Notes: a model not told the origin generated them from the letters alone. A stretch of DNA of 29,109 bases from an uncultured Clostridia bacterium (GCA_934167685.1 CAKPLQ010000017.1:1-29109); one strand, 5' to 3'; shown: positions 20,446 to 27,962, counted from the first letter of the stretch. Made by a program: numbers and translations.

Positions 20446-20584
20446 TGCACCGTTGGGACCGGTTCTCTGCCGTGCACTTTTTACACCGTTGGGACCGGTT
20501 CTCTGCCGTGCACTTTTTACACCGTTGGGACCGGTTCTCTGCTGTGCATTTTTTGCACCGTTGGGACCGGTTCTCTGCCGTGCA
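20446..20584. repeat. REP cluster D: four direct tandem units in the hydC-hydB spacer
   Basis: Units start at 20446, 20482, 20518 and 20554, each 31 bp, exact 36-bp period, all plus orientation, all CGTTG/GGCAG apart from single changes (TACAC ends in units 2 and 3, AGCAG arm in unit 3). Uniform arms point to local tandem duplication. The array occupies most of the 192-nt spacer and ends 5 nt from the hydB Shine-Dalgarno. Confidence 0.95.
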
Positions 20585-20621
20585 CTTAGGCCAAAAAAAA
20601 TATTTGTTGTTAAGAAGTTTA

Positions 20622-21149
20622 CTATTCTAGTTTTTCTAATTCATCCAACACTTGCTCTAATTTTTGAACAGTAGCTTTTCCATAAACTTCTCCATTGACC
20701 GTAAATACTGGTGCTAAGCCACATGCACCAACACATCTAGTTTCTTCTATCGAAAACTTTCCATCTTTAGTAGTCTCTCCTGCTTCTATTTTCAATCTTT
20801 CTTTTAATCTATCCATTATTTTTTGAGAGCCTTTTACAAAACAAGCCGTTCCTAAACAAACTGCAATATTATATTTTCCTTTAGGCTTTAATGTAAATCT
20901 TGAATAAAAGGTTACTACTCCATAAATCTCTGCCATTGGCACGTTTAAAAATTCAGATAACGTCTGTTGTGCCTTTATAGGAATATAACCGTAATGTTCT
21001 TGAACTTCATTTAACATTTGTATCAAGTTGTCTTTTATAGGTTTATACTCGTTGCATAAACTCTCAAGAAATTTATCTTTTTCACTACATTTACAATCAC
21101 ATTCGCATTGTTTCCTAGTGTTTTCATTTTTTATTGTATTTTCTCCCAT
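20622..21149 (-). CDS. hydC: Hydrogenase [2Fe-2S] thioredoxin-like subunit (NuoE/HydC type)
   Basis: 175 residues; ATG preceded by AGGAGG. Small electron-transfer subunit that docks on HydB. Helical region (about 25-80; MLNEVQEHYGYIPIKAQQTLSEFL) then a thioredoxin-like fold with [2Fe-2S] ligands C98 and C103 (CLGTACFVKG) and C139 and C143 (CVGACGLAP). GVVTFYSRF is the usual NuoE signature. The N-terminus carries an unusual CECDCKC (residues 15-21). First gene of the operon, with a strong promoter upstream. Confidence 0.95.
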   Translation of the reverse strand: MGENTIKNENTRKQCECDCKCSEKDKFLESLCNEYKPIKDNLIQMLNEVQEHYGYIPIKAQQTLSEFLNVPMAEIYGVVTFYSRFTLKPKGKYNIAVCLGTACFVKGSQKIMDRLKERLKIEAGETTKDGKFSIEETRCVGACGLAPVFTVNGEVYGKATVQKLEQVLDELEKLE

Positions 21150-21179
21150 ATAAATTTCCTCCTATAATATTATATTGGC

Positions 21180-21208
21180 ATTATATCAAAGTATTATTTT
21201 TTTAACAA
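21180..21208 (-). promoter_or_regulatory. Sigma-A promoter of the hydrogenase operon
   Basis: Minus strand TTGTTA (21203-21208), 17 bp, TATAAT (21180-21185), about 30 nt before the hydC start. It lies between hydC and REP cluster E, so it drives hydC-hydB-membrane protein-hydA. Confidence 0.7.
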
Positions 21209-21242
21209 GATTTTTTCGACTTTTTTTGCACCTCTTATTTTT

Positions 21243-21338
21243 TGCACGGATGGGACCGGTTCTCATCCGTGCAAAATCCACCACTTTTTCCATTTTCACG
21301 CAAAAATTGCACGGATGAGAACCGGTCCCATCCGTGCA
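21243..21338. repeat. REP cluster E: exact inverted pair beside the transposase 3' end
   Basis: Units 21243-21273 (plus) and 21308-21338 (minus), GGATG arms on all four sides. They are exact reverse complements separated by 34 nt, and each unit alone is self-complementary (10-bp stem). They are the only units here with matched arms on both sides, apart from near-matched 22294-22324. The linker resembles that of cluster A. The pair starts 4 nt after the transposase stop codon and could also terminate its transcript. Confidence 0.95.
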
Positions 21339-21342
21339 TTTT

Positions 21343-22131
21343 TTATTCTTTGTCCCACACATCACTGACAAACCTTCTATTAATTCTTAAAATTCTAGCC
21401 ACTTGAGTTTTTTTAGCTCCTTTAATCTTTTTTATTAATCTTAAATCTTTTCTAAGCTCTTCTTTGGTCTTGTTTTTAAAAAATGTTATAACTTCACTTA
21501 TATCATCAATATCAAATGTTTTCATAATAATTTTAACTAGCTCTTCATCTAACAGTCTATTAACAATTTCATATTCAGCATAGTTATACACATTTTCAAT
21601 ATCTTCATATTCTGAGTTTATAGTATAATTTACAAACTCTCTCACATCATTATTAAAATAATGCATCAAAACATCCTTAGTAATGATTTTTTCGCCACCA
21701 ATGTATTCGTGATAGCTACTCCACTTATAGTTTTGCGTCTTTGCCATCAAGGCTTTTTCTGGATTTCTATGAATATATCTACAGACTTCTAAAAAATATT
21801 TTTGATTTTCAATACATTTACTTTTAAATCGATTTTGAACTAACTGACCTGTTCTTTCATACTTAGAATTAAAATAATATACATACCTAATCATTAATCT
21901 TTGCATTAATTTCGATAAAAATTTTTCTTCGATTTTAACAACCATATGAACGTGATTTGTCATCAGACAATAAGAATAAATATCATAATTGATTTCTTTT
22001 TTGAGTTTTAAAATTTGTTTTAGAAAAAATCTTCTATCCTGATCATCATAAAAAATGTCTTGAGCATCAATCCCTTTAATAATCGTATGATAAAGCTTGG
22101 AATTGCTTATCTCTCTTCGCAGTCTCGTCAT
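21343..22131 (-). CDS. REP-associated tyrosine transposase (RAYT), Y1/HUH family
   Basis: 262 residues; ATG preceded by GGGAGG. TnpA-REP-type Y1 transposases cut and rejoin single-stranded DNA at hairpins. Visible motifs: HUH as TNHVHMVVK (H60, H62); GQLVQNRFKSK; catalytic helix EVCRYIHRNPEKAL with Y119 as the nucleophile candidate; WSSYHEYIGG. The C-terminal part (about 215-262; KKTQVARILRINRRFVSDVW) looks like a helix-turn-helix, as in many RAYTs but not in short IS200 TnpA. No TnpB or IS ends. REP clusters stand on both sides (E and F), the classic RAYT arrangement. The frame is intact, so it may be active. IS200/IS605 TnpA is the alternative, but length and context favour RAYT. Confidence 0.9.
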   Translation of the reverse strand: MTRLRREISNSKLYHTIIKGIDAQDIFYDDQDRRFFLKQILKLKKEINYDIYSYCLMTNHVHMVVKIEEKFLSKLMQRLMIRYVYYFNSKYERTGQLVQNRFKSKCIENQKYFLEVCRYIHRNPEKALMAKTQNYKWSSYHEYIGGEKIITKDVLMHYFNNDVREFVNYTINSEYEDIENVYNYAEYEIVNRLLDEELVKIIMKTFDIDDISEVITFFKNKTKEELRKDLRLIKKIKGAKKTQVARILRINRRFVSDVWDKE

Positions 22132-22166
22132 CTCTTTTCAACCTCCCTTCTATTATTTTTATTAGC

Positions 22167-22195
22167 CTATTATTTGCAAAGCTATGTTATGTCAA
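22167..22195 (-). promoter_or_regulatory. Possible promoter of the transposase
   Basis: Minus strand TTGACA (22190-22195), 17 bp, TAATAG (22167-22172), a perfect -35 with a poor -10. A TATAAT also lies nearby (about 22200-22205) without a clear -35. Either could give weak transcription. Confidence 0.35.
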
Positions 22196-22251
22196 TGATT
22201 ATATCATACTTTTTTTCCTATTTCTAGATTTTTTTATAAAAATCTCAAAAA

Positions 22252-22324
22252 TGCACGGCAGAGAACCGGTCCCAAACGTGCAAAATCTAAAAATGCACCG
22301 TTAAGAACCGGTCCCAACGGTGCA
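22252..22324. repeat. REP cluster F: two direct units, the second containing the yunB stop codon
   Basis: Units 22252-22282 (minus; GTTTG/GGCAG) and 22294-22324 (minus; CGTTG/CGTTA). The second is almost self-complementary. Its AGA-side arm has CGTTA where CGTTG is usual; on the minus strand this change creates the TAA that ends yunB. Confidence 0.92.
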
Positions 22325-23137
22325 ATCAAATTCATAATAGCTACTCGGAATATTTCCAACAATAACATGTTCTGCGATAATAACTTGATTTTTAACAACT
22401 TGTGAAAAATTTTTCATTGGAGTCACTATTTTCATATCGCATTCAAACTCAACATATACCCTATGCAAAGTCTGATTAATACCTTGAGCAACGAACTCAC
22501 TTTTTATATTGGTATCAACAGTTCCAGCTACAGAGACATTAATTGGAAGCTTAGGTCCCATCCCTGCGAGAAAATATATTCCAGTCAAACTACCAAATGG
22601 CAATTCAATTTTTTCACTGTGTAAATCGTCAAATTCATGTTGAATATTCTCAGTCAAATCCGAAATCAGATTATTTATTGGAACGACATTTGCTCTAACC
22701 ACCACAACATCTTGATTTTCATCCTTCTCAACAGTATACAATTGTTCATACTGATACTTATTCATCATTATTGTTGACTGCTGATTAGTTATTATTGTTG
22801 CTATTGACTTAATTTTTTCCTCACATAAAGTTTTAAATATTGGTTCGAAATAATAGCAAAACAGTCTAAACATTAAACTGATTAGTACGCACAAAACAAA
22901 GACTTTTATGATTTTCCACTTTTTTCTTCGTTCCTTGTTTCTTGCATTTCCAGCAACTACAGTACCTACAGCATCCACAGTCCCCTCAGGCCATCCAGCA
23001 CCTATAGCATCGCCACCACTCATCATCGTTTTCTGTATATTAGGTCTTTTCTTTCCTATAATTCGGAAATAAATTGACGGTCTTAGTAAGAATCTTTTTC
23101 TAGAGTAGATTTTCCCAATATTTCTATCATTTTGCAT
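22301..23137 (-). CDS. yunB: Sporulation protein YunB
   Basis: 278 residues from the ATG at 23135-23137, with GGAGGG upstream (an upstream GTG would overlap it). YunB is a sigma-E-dependent membrane protein of the mother cell in Bacillus; its biochemical role is unclear. One membrane segment (about residues 75-97; IIKVFVLCVLISLMFRLFCYYF), then the YunB domain: IPLPFGSLTG-like (IELPFGSLTGIYFLAGMG), TNIKSEFVAQGINQTLHRVYVE and AEHVIVGNIPSSYY. The N-terminus is about 40 residues longer than in Bacillus and carries a Gly/Ala-rich stretch (GGDAIGAGWPEGTVDAVGT). The last eight residues (DCTVGTGS) and the stop codon come from a REP unit. 33 nt downstream of the SPOCS/LysM gene. Confidence 0.88.
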   Translation of the reverse strand: MQNDRNIGKIYSRKRFLLRPSIYFRIIGKKRPNIQKTMMSGGDAIGAGWPEGTVDAVGTVVAGNARNKERRKKWKIIKVFVLCVLISLMFRLFCYYFEPIFKTLCEEKIKSIATIITNQQSTIMMNKYQYEQLYTVEKDENQDVVVVRANVVPINNLISDLTENIQHEFDDLHSEKIELPFGSLTGIYFLAGMGPKLPINVSVAGTVDTNIKSEFVAQGINQTLHRVYVEFECDMKIVTPMKNFSQVVKNQVIIAEHVIVGNIPSSYYEFDCTVGTGS

Positions 23138-23170
23138 CACTACTCCCTCCACATGCGCCAGGCATCTTAA

Positions 23171-24805
23171 TTACGAAATCACAATTGGTTCTTTTGCTTT
23201 TCGCAACACATATTTAGGAATATAGATTTTTTCTCCAGCGTTTAACTTATCTGGCCTTTCCATCCCATTAACTCTAGCTATGTCATCGATTGTACTTCCG
23301 AATCTTTTAGCTATTTTCCACAATGTGTCTCCGCCTTTTACCACATAAATTATCACACTATAATCTTCTTGATTCTCTTCCTCTTCCATTGATATTTCAC
23401 TAATTACAGGGATTTGTGAGTTTCTATACATATTGGTTTCAAAATTCAAATCAACATTTGCACTAACAACTCCAGCTTGATTTATAATCTCTTGCGAACT
23501 GACCTCTATATTCGTGTCCGCCTTACACTCGTCAGTTATTTCAGTATCTTCAACAGATTGTTCAAATGGAATAGTTAATTTCTTAGTATTAATTCCGGTT
23601 GTAGAATTATCTGAAAAAATCAAGTTTACTTCAAGCTCACCCTCAAACAGAATTTTTCCATTCAACTTATTTTCTTTGTTGACCACCGGCGTTATTGCAA
23701 CATCAAGTATATTCCCACTTTCGAGCTCTGGCACATTCATTTTTTCACGAATATTGCACATATCTTTTTTACATTGCTTATTTGTGATTGTGTTAACCAT
23801 ATTTTTGTTGAACGTCATTTTCTCACCCGGACAATACATGTCTTGAATCGTCTGGATTTCTTTCTCTTCATAAGCAATACAAGATATTTCAACTTCCATC
23901 TCTATGCTTATTGAGTGTTCATCCACCACATTCGGTTTTATTAAAATATTTTTTATCATATACGTTGTTTCACACAAATTTTCTTCCTTAATATTGGGCA
24001 TATCTATAAAACCAACTAGTGGTAATCTTCCACGGAATTCGCATATACGGCTATCTTCAGTCAAATATATCATTCGCATTTCGATTTCTGCCTTTGCAAG
24101 AATCTTGTTATAACTTATCTTGATGTCTTTATCAACTAAACAAACTTGTGCACTCAAAATCTCCGCAAGATTGTCTGTGCTTGGAATTGACACATTCTCT
24201 TTAACTGAAGTCCTTGTACTTCCACTTCCCACCAATGAATTAACCTTCATTCTTTTATTAAGCACTTGAATATTGCTATCATTTAACTCTGTTATCACAT
24301 CAATAGCTTCCTGCGTGTATATTTTTATTTGGACTTCTAATGTAACTTTTATTCCTATTTTCCTTCCATTTATGACATTACATTCTATTAATTTGATTTT
24401 CGGCATAATATCTACATTCATTTCACTTTCTAAATCTGGAATATTAAAATTTTCTGAAAAATCTAAATTTGTATTTAACCCCCTTATGTTATCATTTTTA
24501 GACATTCCTCTATTTTCAATGCTTCCATCCAATATCTCAGTTGAACTGGCCTCCGCATTTGCACTTACCGTTTCATCACAATCAGCTAAATACATTATAT
24601 AAGTCAATATATTTCCGTCTATTCGGATTTTACCATCCATTATCTCTTTTTTATAAATACAAACATTTCCACTCGTATTAATCGTATTTAATATATCTGG
24701 CTTTGAATCTGGAACTATCATATCTCCTTGAATGGTTATTGTTTCTCTTTTTTCACTTATGACTTTATTAATGTTTAAAGTCTCTTTGGTTGTGTTTATT
24801 TCCAT
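23171..24805 (-). CDS. SPOCS (DUF3794) domain protein with C-terminal LysM
   Basis: 544 residues; ATG preceded by GGAGG. Repeated SPOCS-type beta domains (starts ETITIQGDMIVPDSKPDIL; further copies about residues 170-270 and 300-430), then an acidic linker and one LysM (about 488-534; VVKGGDTLWKIAKRFGSTIDDIARVNG...YIPKYV). DUF3794-LysM proteins are widespread in spore-forming Clostridia and are related to spore-coat/cortex proteins of the SpoVID/SafA kind; LysM binds peptidoglycan. No signal peptide, consistent with assembly on the forespore surface from the mother cell. Its neighbour yunB supports a sporulation role. Confidence 0.9.
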   Translation of the reverse strand: MEINTTKETLNINKVISEKRETITIQGDMIVPDSKPDILNTINTSGNVCIYKKEIMDGKIRIDGNILTYIMYLADCDETVSANAEASSTEILDGSIENRGMSKNDNIRGLNTNLDFSENFNIPDLESEMNVDIMPKIKLIECNVINGRKIGIKVTLEVQIKIYTQEAIDVITELNDSNIQVLNKRMKVNSLVGSGSTRTSVKENVSIPSTDNLAEILSAQVCLVDKDIKISYNKILAKAEIEMRMIYLTEDSRICEFRGRLPLVGFIDMPNIKEENLCETTYMIKNILIKPNVVDEHSISIEMEVEISCIAYEEKEIQTIQDMYCPGEKMTFNKNMVNTITNKQCKKDMCNIREKMNVPELESGNILDVAITPVVNKENKLNGKILFEGELEVNLIFSDNSTTGINTKKLTIPFEQSVEDTEITDECKADTNIEVSSQEIINQAGVVSANVDLNFETNMYRNSQIPVISEISMEEEENQEDYSVIIYVVKGGDTLWKIAKRFGSTIDDIARVNGMERPDKLNAGEKIYIPKYVLRKAKEPIVIS

Positions 24806-24871
24806 GAAAAAAACCTCCTCTACATTTTTGTTTATTAATGTATATGGGGTTTCTTCTTATTTTAGAACTTT

Positions 24872-24986
24872 TGCACCGCAGGGACCGGTTCTTATCCGTG
24901 CAGTTTTTATTTTTGCACCGCAGGGACCGGTTCTTATCCGTGCAGTTTTTATTTTTGCACCGCAGGGACCGGTTCTTATCCGTGCA
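24872..24986. repeat. REP cluster G: three identical tandem units
   Basis: Units 24872-24902, 24914-24944 and 24956-24986, all plus orientation, 42-bp period, all CGCAG/GGATA. Unit and spacer are copied together, so this is recent tandem amplification. The last unit contains the stop codon of the DUF4097 gene (24976-24978). The rest of the 170-nt gap to the LysM gene holds its Shine-Dalgarno and no clear promoter. Confidence 0.95.
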
Positions 24987-25833
24987 GTTTTATATCGACA
25001 CTACCAACTCCACCTTCGATATTAATTTTATTTTCTCCATTTCCTGTAGTTGAATTATCAGCAACAGAAACATCATCAATTTTGATATCTCCAATGCCCT
25101 TTTCTGCATGAATTTCATACATGTCACTATCTCCTATTAAATCCAATTGAACATTACCTACGCCACAACTAATTTTTGAATTACCTTTCAACTCTCCTAA
25201 GTACGATAACTTTCCAACACCTGCATCTATATTGGCATTTGTCAATTCAGATTTTTTAATTATTACTTGACCAGCACCACATTGAATTTTGGTATTATTA
25301 TTAACTGAAATATTTTCTAACTCTACATTTCCTGCACCAAAATCGAAATCCACATTTTTCGCCTTAATTTCCGCTATATTTACTGTTCCAGCACCAATTT
25401 CTATGGCAACATCATCTAGTTCTACATTTTCTGGTATATAAACTGTTATACTACTTTTAGAGTCATTTTTATTGAAAATTTTTTCGTTCTTTATCTCTAA
25501 TACTCCATCTTTGCTCTCGATTTTTGTGTTCTTTGGAATTTGATATTTTTCTACTCTATACGAATTCCCTTCTGATTTCACCGTCAAATTCGCAGTCGAA
25601 ATCTCAAGTTTCATTTTTGAAAATTGTTCTAATTCTTGATTTTCGTCTATTATCTCTACGTTAGAATCATTTGATTTTAAAGCATCTTGCAAATTGTCTG
25701 TAAGATAGTTTACTCCATAAATTCCTGTAAATATTGAAACTACGATTGCAACTATTCCCCCAATTATTGATACTGCCAAATATAGTCCAAATGCAATTGA
25801 TGCATATTTTATTATTTTTTGAAATTCTTTCAT
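24976..25833 (-). CDS. DUF4097 beta-repeat membrane protein
   Basis: 285 residues; ATG preceded by AAAGGAGG. One N-terminal membrane segment (about 15-38; FGLYLAVSIIGGIVAIVVSIF), then a right-handed beta-helix-like series (DVAIEIGAGTVNIAEI, VDFDFGAGNVELENI, TKIQCGAGQVIIKK, NIDAGVGKLSYLG, SKISCGVGNVQLDL), the DUF4097/DUF4098 adhesin-like pattern. Such proteins accompany LiaF-like and PspC-like envelope-stress modules. Co-directional with the LiaF-like gene 34 nt upstream. The final residues LHG and the TAA lie in a REP unit. Confidence 0.88.
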   Translation of the reverse strand: MKEFQKIIKYASIAFGLYLAVSIIGGIVAIVVSIFTGIYGVNYLTDNLQDALKSNDSNVEIIDENQELEQFSKMKLEISTANLTVKSEGNSYRVEKYQIPKNTKIESKDGVLEIKNEKIFNKNDSKSSITVYIPENVELDDVAIEIGAGTVNIAEIKAKNVDFDFGAGNVELENISVNNNTKIQCGAGQVIIKKSELTNANIDAGVGKLSYLGELKGNSKISCGVGNVQLDLIGDSDMYEIHAEKGIGDIKIDDVSVADNSTTGNGENKINIEGGVGSVDIKLHG

Positions 25834-25867
25834 TTATCTTTCCTCCTTTCTATACAGTCTTTTATTT

Positions 25868-26539
25868 TTATTTAATATCAACTCCACCAAATAAGCAAAA
25901 GGCTTTTACGTAAATGGTTGGTTGCTCTTCTTTATTCTTGGTTTTATTGTTTACTCCACCAAATATTGAAGTTGATTTTACTTGAATATTAATATTTTCT
26001 GGAACTAATATATTTATTCCTCCAAAGACTGATGTTGCATTTATAATTTTGTCTTCTACTATATTCGCATTTTTTAAATCTAAATCTATTCCTCCAAATA
26101 TCGCATTTAAACTTACTCCGTTAAAGTCATCTCCTGCAAAATTCAATTTTTGACCAGAAAAAGTTGCATAAAATTCTTCTTTATTGCTTTTATTTAACTC
26201 ATCAATTTTGCTATTTACTTTTGAGCTAACTGTATCTTTAAAAATAATTCCTACCCCTATTGCCACTAATACAGCTGGTAATATTAGCTTCCCTATAATA
26301 CTCATATCTATAATTCCTTGTGCTGCTAATAATAATGCTATTCCTATAATTAGCCATATATATGCACTTGCATCTTTATAATTTTTTACAATACTTACAA
26401 CACTTGGCACAATTATAAATAATGTCCACCATCCTTCAAAAAATATATCAATATTGGTTATTCCAACTGCATTCAATCCTAATATTAACCCTATTATTAT
26501 AAAGATTACTCCCCATAATATATTTTCTACCTTTTTCAT
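25868..26539 (-). CDS. LiaF-like envelope-stress membrane protein
   Basis: 224 residues from the ATG at 26537-26539, with GAAAGGAG upstream; the longer frame to 26566 enters a REP unit. N-terminal half has four hydrophobic segments (about residues 7-110; ILWGVIFIIIGLILGLNAVG). C-terminal half is the LiaF/cell-wall-active-antibiotic-response beta domain with repeated FGG turns (AIFGGIDLDL, SVFGGINILV, SIFGGVNNKT, CLFGGVDIK). In Bacillus, LiaF restrains the LiaRS two-component system; no sensor pair is in this window, so regulation of that kind is not shown. Confidence 0.88.
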   Translation of the reverse strand: MKKVENILWGVIFIIIGLILGLNAVGITNIDIFFEGWWTLFIIVPSVVSIVKNYKDASAYIWLIIGIALLLAAQGIIDMSIIGKLILPAVLVAIGVGIIFKDTVSSKVNSKIDELNKSNKEEFYATFSGQKLNFAGDDFNGVSLNAIFGGIDLDLKNANIVEDKIINATSVFGGINILVPENINIQVKSTSIFGGVNNKTKNKEEQPTIYVKAFCLFGGVDIK

Positions 26540-26543
26540 ACTT

Positions 26544-27962
26544 TTATCTCCTTTCAATTTCTGCACCGTTGGGACCGGTTCTCAAACGTGCAGTTTTATT
26601 TTTGCACTGCAGGGACCGGTTCCCAAACGTGCAGTTTTTATTTTGCACCGCAGGGACCGGTTCCCAAACGTGCAGTTTTATTTTTGCACCGCAGGGACCG
26701 GTTCCCATCCGTGCATTTTTTATCCGCGCATTTCTCCACATTTTCATCATATCTTTTATCCCCAATTTATTTCCATAATTTAAAATAGCTTGTGAATAAA
26801 TTTTTACAGAAACCTTAGCAATTACAACAATTGTAACCAAAATAACTGCTAATGAAATACAAATTTCTTGTGTTGTTGCAATTCCCATCATAACTCTAAA
26901 AGGCATGCAAAATGGTGATGACATCGGCAATATCGCTGCTATTTTATTTAATTCACTTGTCGGATTCATCATCGTAAAATATGCTAAATAAAATCCGATT
27001 ACTGCTACAATTGCCACTGGTCCGTTTGCAGATTGAACATCTTCTGGTTTGCTTACGGTTGAACCTGTTAATGCATATAATAATGCATAAAATGCATATC
27101 CCAAGATGAAATACAATGCTGTAATCAAACCTAAGAACGGTGTAATTGTTGAAAAGTCTATAATTCCGTCAAGCATTCCTTCTTCTAAAAATAATTTTTT
27201 TGAAACTAATGCTACTACTACCATCGCAGAAATTTGCAATAATCCAACAATTCCAATTCCTATTGTTTTCCCCAAAACTATTATCTTTTGAGTAGTTGAG
27301 GTTACTAGCGTCTCTATAATTTTTGATGTTTTTTCTGTTGTTATCGAGCTTGATACTTGATATGCACAAAAATATATTGCATAAAATAATACTAATGACA
27401 ACAACATCATCGCAAATTGATTTCCTTGCACTTCTTCCTCTTCGGCTTGCTTCATTTCTAAATTAAATTTAGGATTTAAACTTTGTAGTTGTTCCTGCGT
27501 TAACCCTAATTTCGATATTTGTAAATTGCTATATAAACCTGTAATTGTATTGACCAAATCCTGTGGCACTTCTGACTCCATTGATAAGTTTCTTACTATA
27601 TATTGAAGATTAATTTCTCCTTCTCTATTCTCAATCAAGATTGCTTTGTCTATTTCTTTATTTTGAATTTTTTGTTTGATTTTTTCCAAATCATCAGCCT
27701 TATCTTCAGAAATTTGAACGTCATAATTCAAATCCATGCTTTTCAAACTCTCTAATGCTCCTTCAAAAACATTGTTTACATCTACAATCAACAATTTATC
27801 TCCATTAGCCTCTGCTCCATTTCCTCTAATTGATTTTATTATGTTTGGAATATTAAATAATATTACTATAATCAGCAAAATTATCACATTTGAAATTATA
27901 AATGATTTCCTTTTTATCATATCTTTTATTGTAAACTTTGCAACTATCATAAAATCACGCAT
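26544..27962 (-). CDS. ABC-2 type exporter permease (NatB-like) with a REP-encoded C-terminal tail
   Basis: About 472 residues from the ATG at 27960-27962, overlapping the ATPase stop (translational coupling). Partner of the ATPase to export an unknown substrate (NatAB pumps Na+; drugs and peptides are possible). Topology: one membrane segment near the N-terminus (SFIISNVIILLIIVILF), a large external domain (about 45-185), then five segments (from FAMMLLSLVLFYAIYFCAYQ to ISLAVILVTIVVIAKVSV). SITTEKTSKIIETLVTS is a family hallmark. The natural end is probably close to KLGIKDMMKMWRNARIKNA; after that about 55 residues (MGTGPCGAKIK...IERR) are translated from the four units of REP cluster H. The stop lies in the Shine-Dalgarno of the LiaF-like gene. 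Confidence 0.88.
   Translation of the reverse strand: MRDFMIVAKFTIKDMIKRKSFIISNVIILLIIVILFNIPNIIKSIRGNGAEANGDKLLIVDVNNVFEGALESLKSMDLNYDVQISEDKADDLEKIKQKIQNKEIDKAILIENREGEINLQYIVRNLSMESEVPQDLVNTITGLYSNLQISKLGLTQEQLQSLNPKFNLEMKQAEEEEVQGNQFAMMLLSLVLFYAIYFCAYQVSSSITTEKTSKIIETLVTSTTQKIIVLGKTIGIGIVGLLQISAMVVVALVSKKLFLEEGMLDGIIDFSTITPFLGLITALYFILGYAFYALLYALTGSTVSKPEDVQSANGPVAIVAVIGFYLAYFTMMNPTSELNKIAAILPMSSPFCMPFRVMMGIATTQEICISLAVILVTIVVIAKVSVKIYSQAILNYGNKLGIKDMMKMWRNARIKNARMGTGPCGAKIKLHVWEPVPAVQNKNCTFGNRSLQCKNKTARLRTGPNGAEIERR
26562..26715. repeat. REP cluster H: four tandem units inside the permease reading frame
   Basis: Units 26562-26592 (CGTTG/GTTTG), 26603-26633 (TGCAG/GTTTG), 26644-26674 (CGCAG/GTTTG) and 26685-26715 (CGCAG/GGATG), all plus orientation, exact 41-bp period. 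Three units have GGAACC instead of AGAACC next to the core. 41 is not a multiple of 3, so the permease frame reads successive units in different phases without a stop. Confidence 0.95.

Larger units (their letters stand above)
21243..22324 (-). mobile_element. RAYT cassette: transposase with flanking REP clusters E and F
   Basis: Inverted REP pair (21243-21338), transposase (21343-22131), promoter region, then two REP units (22252-22282 and 22294-22324). It sits between the yunB stop and the hydrogenase promoter. No target-site duplication or long terminal repeats are visible, in keeping with single-strand HUH chemistry. Whether this whole segment ever moved as one unit is inference. Confidence 0.65.

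Noticed and set aside
20446..20584. CRISPR array (31-bp repeats at 36-bp period; similar at 24872-24986 and 26562-26715)
   Set aside because: The gaps are only 5-11 nt, T-rich and nearly the same, so there are no spacers; no cas genes are present; the same unit occurs singly and inverted elsewhere.
21243..22324. Classical IS200/IS605 element
   Set aside because: No TnpB, the protein is longer than IS200 TnpA with a C-terminal helix-turn-helix, and the flanking palindromes recur without the gene throughout the window, as REPs do.
24806..24871. Sporulation sigma-E/K promoter before the SPOCS/LysM gene (CATATACATT)
   Set aside because: The -10-like sequence fits the consensus poorly and no matching -35 was found; in AT-rich DNA this is likely chance.
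26454..26788. Plus-strand open frames with repeated FCTAGTGSQTC-like peptides
   Set aside because: They are translations of cluster H; the permease on the minus strand explains the region.
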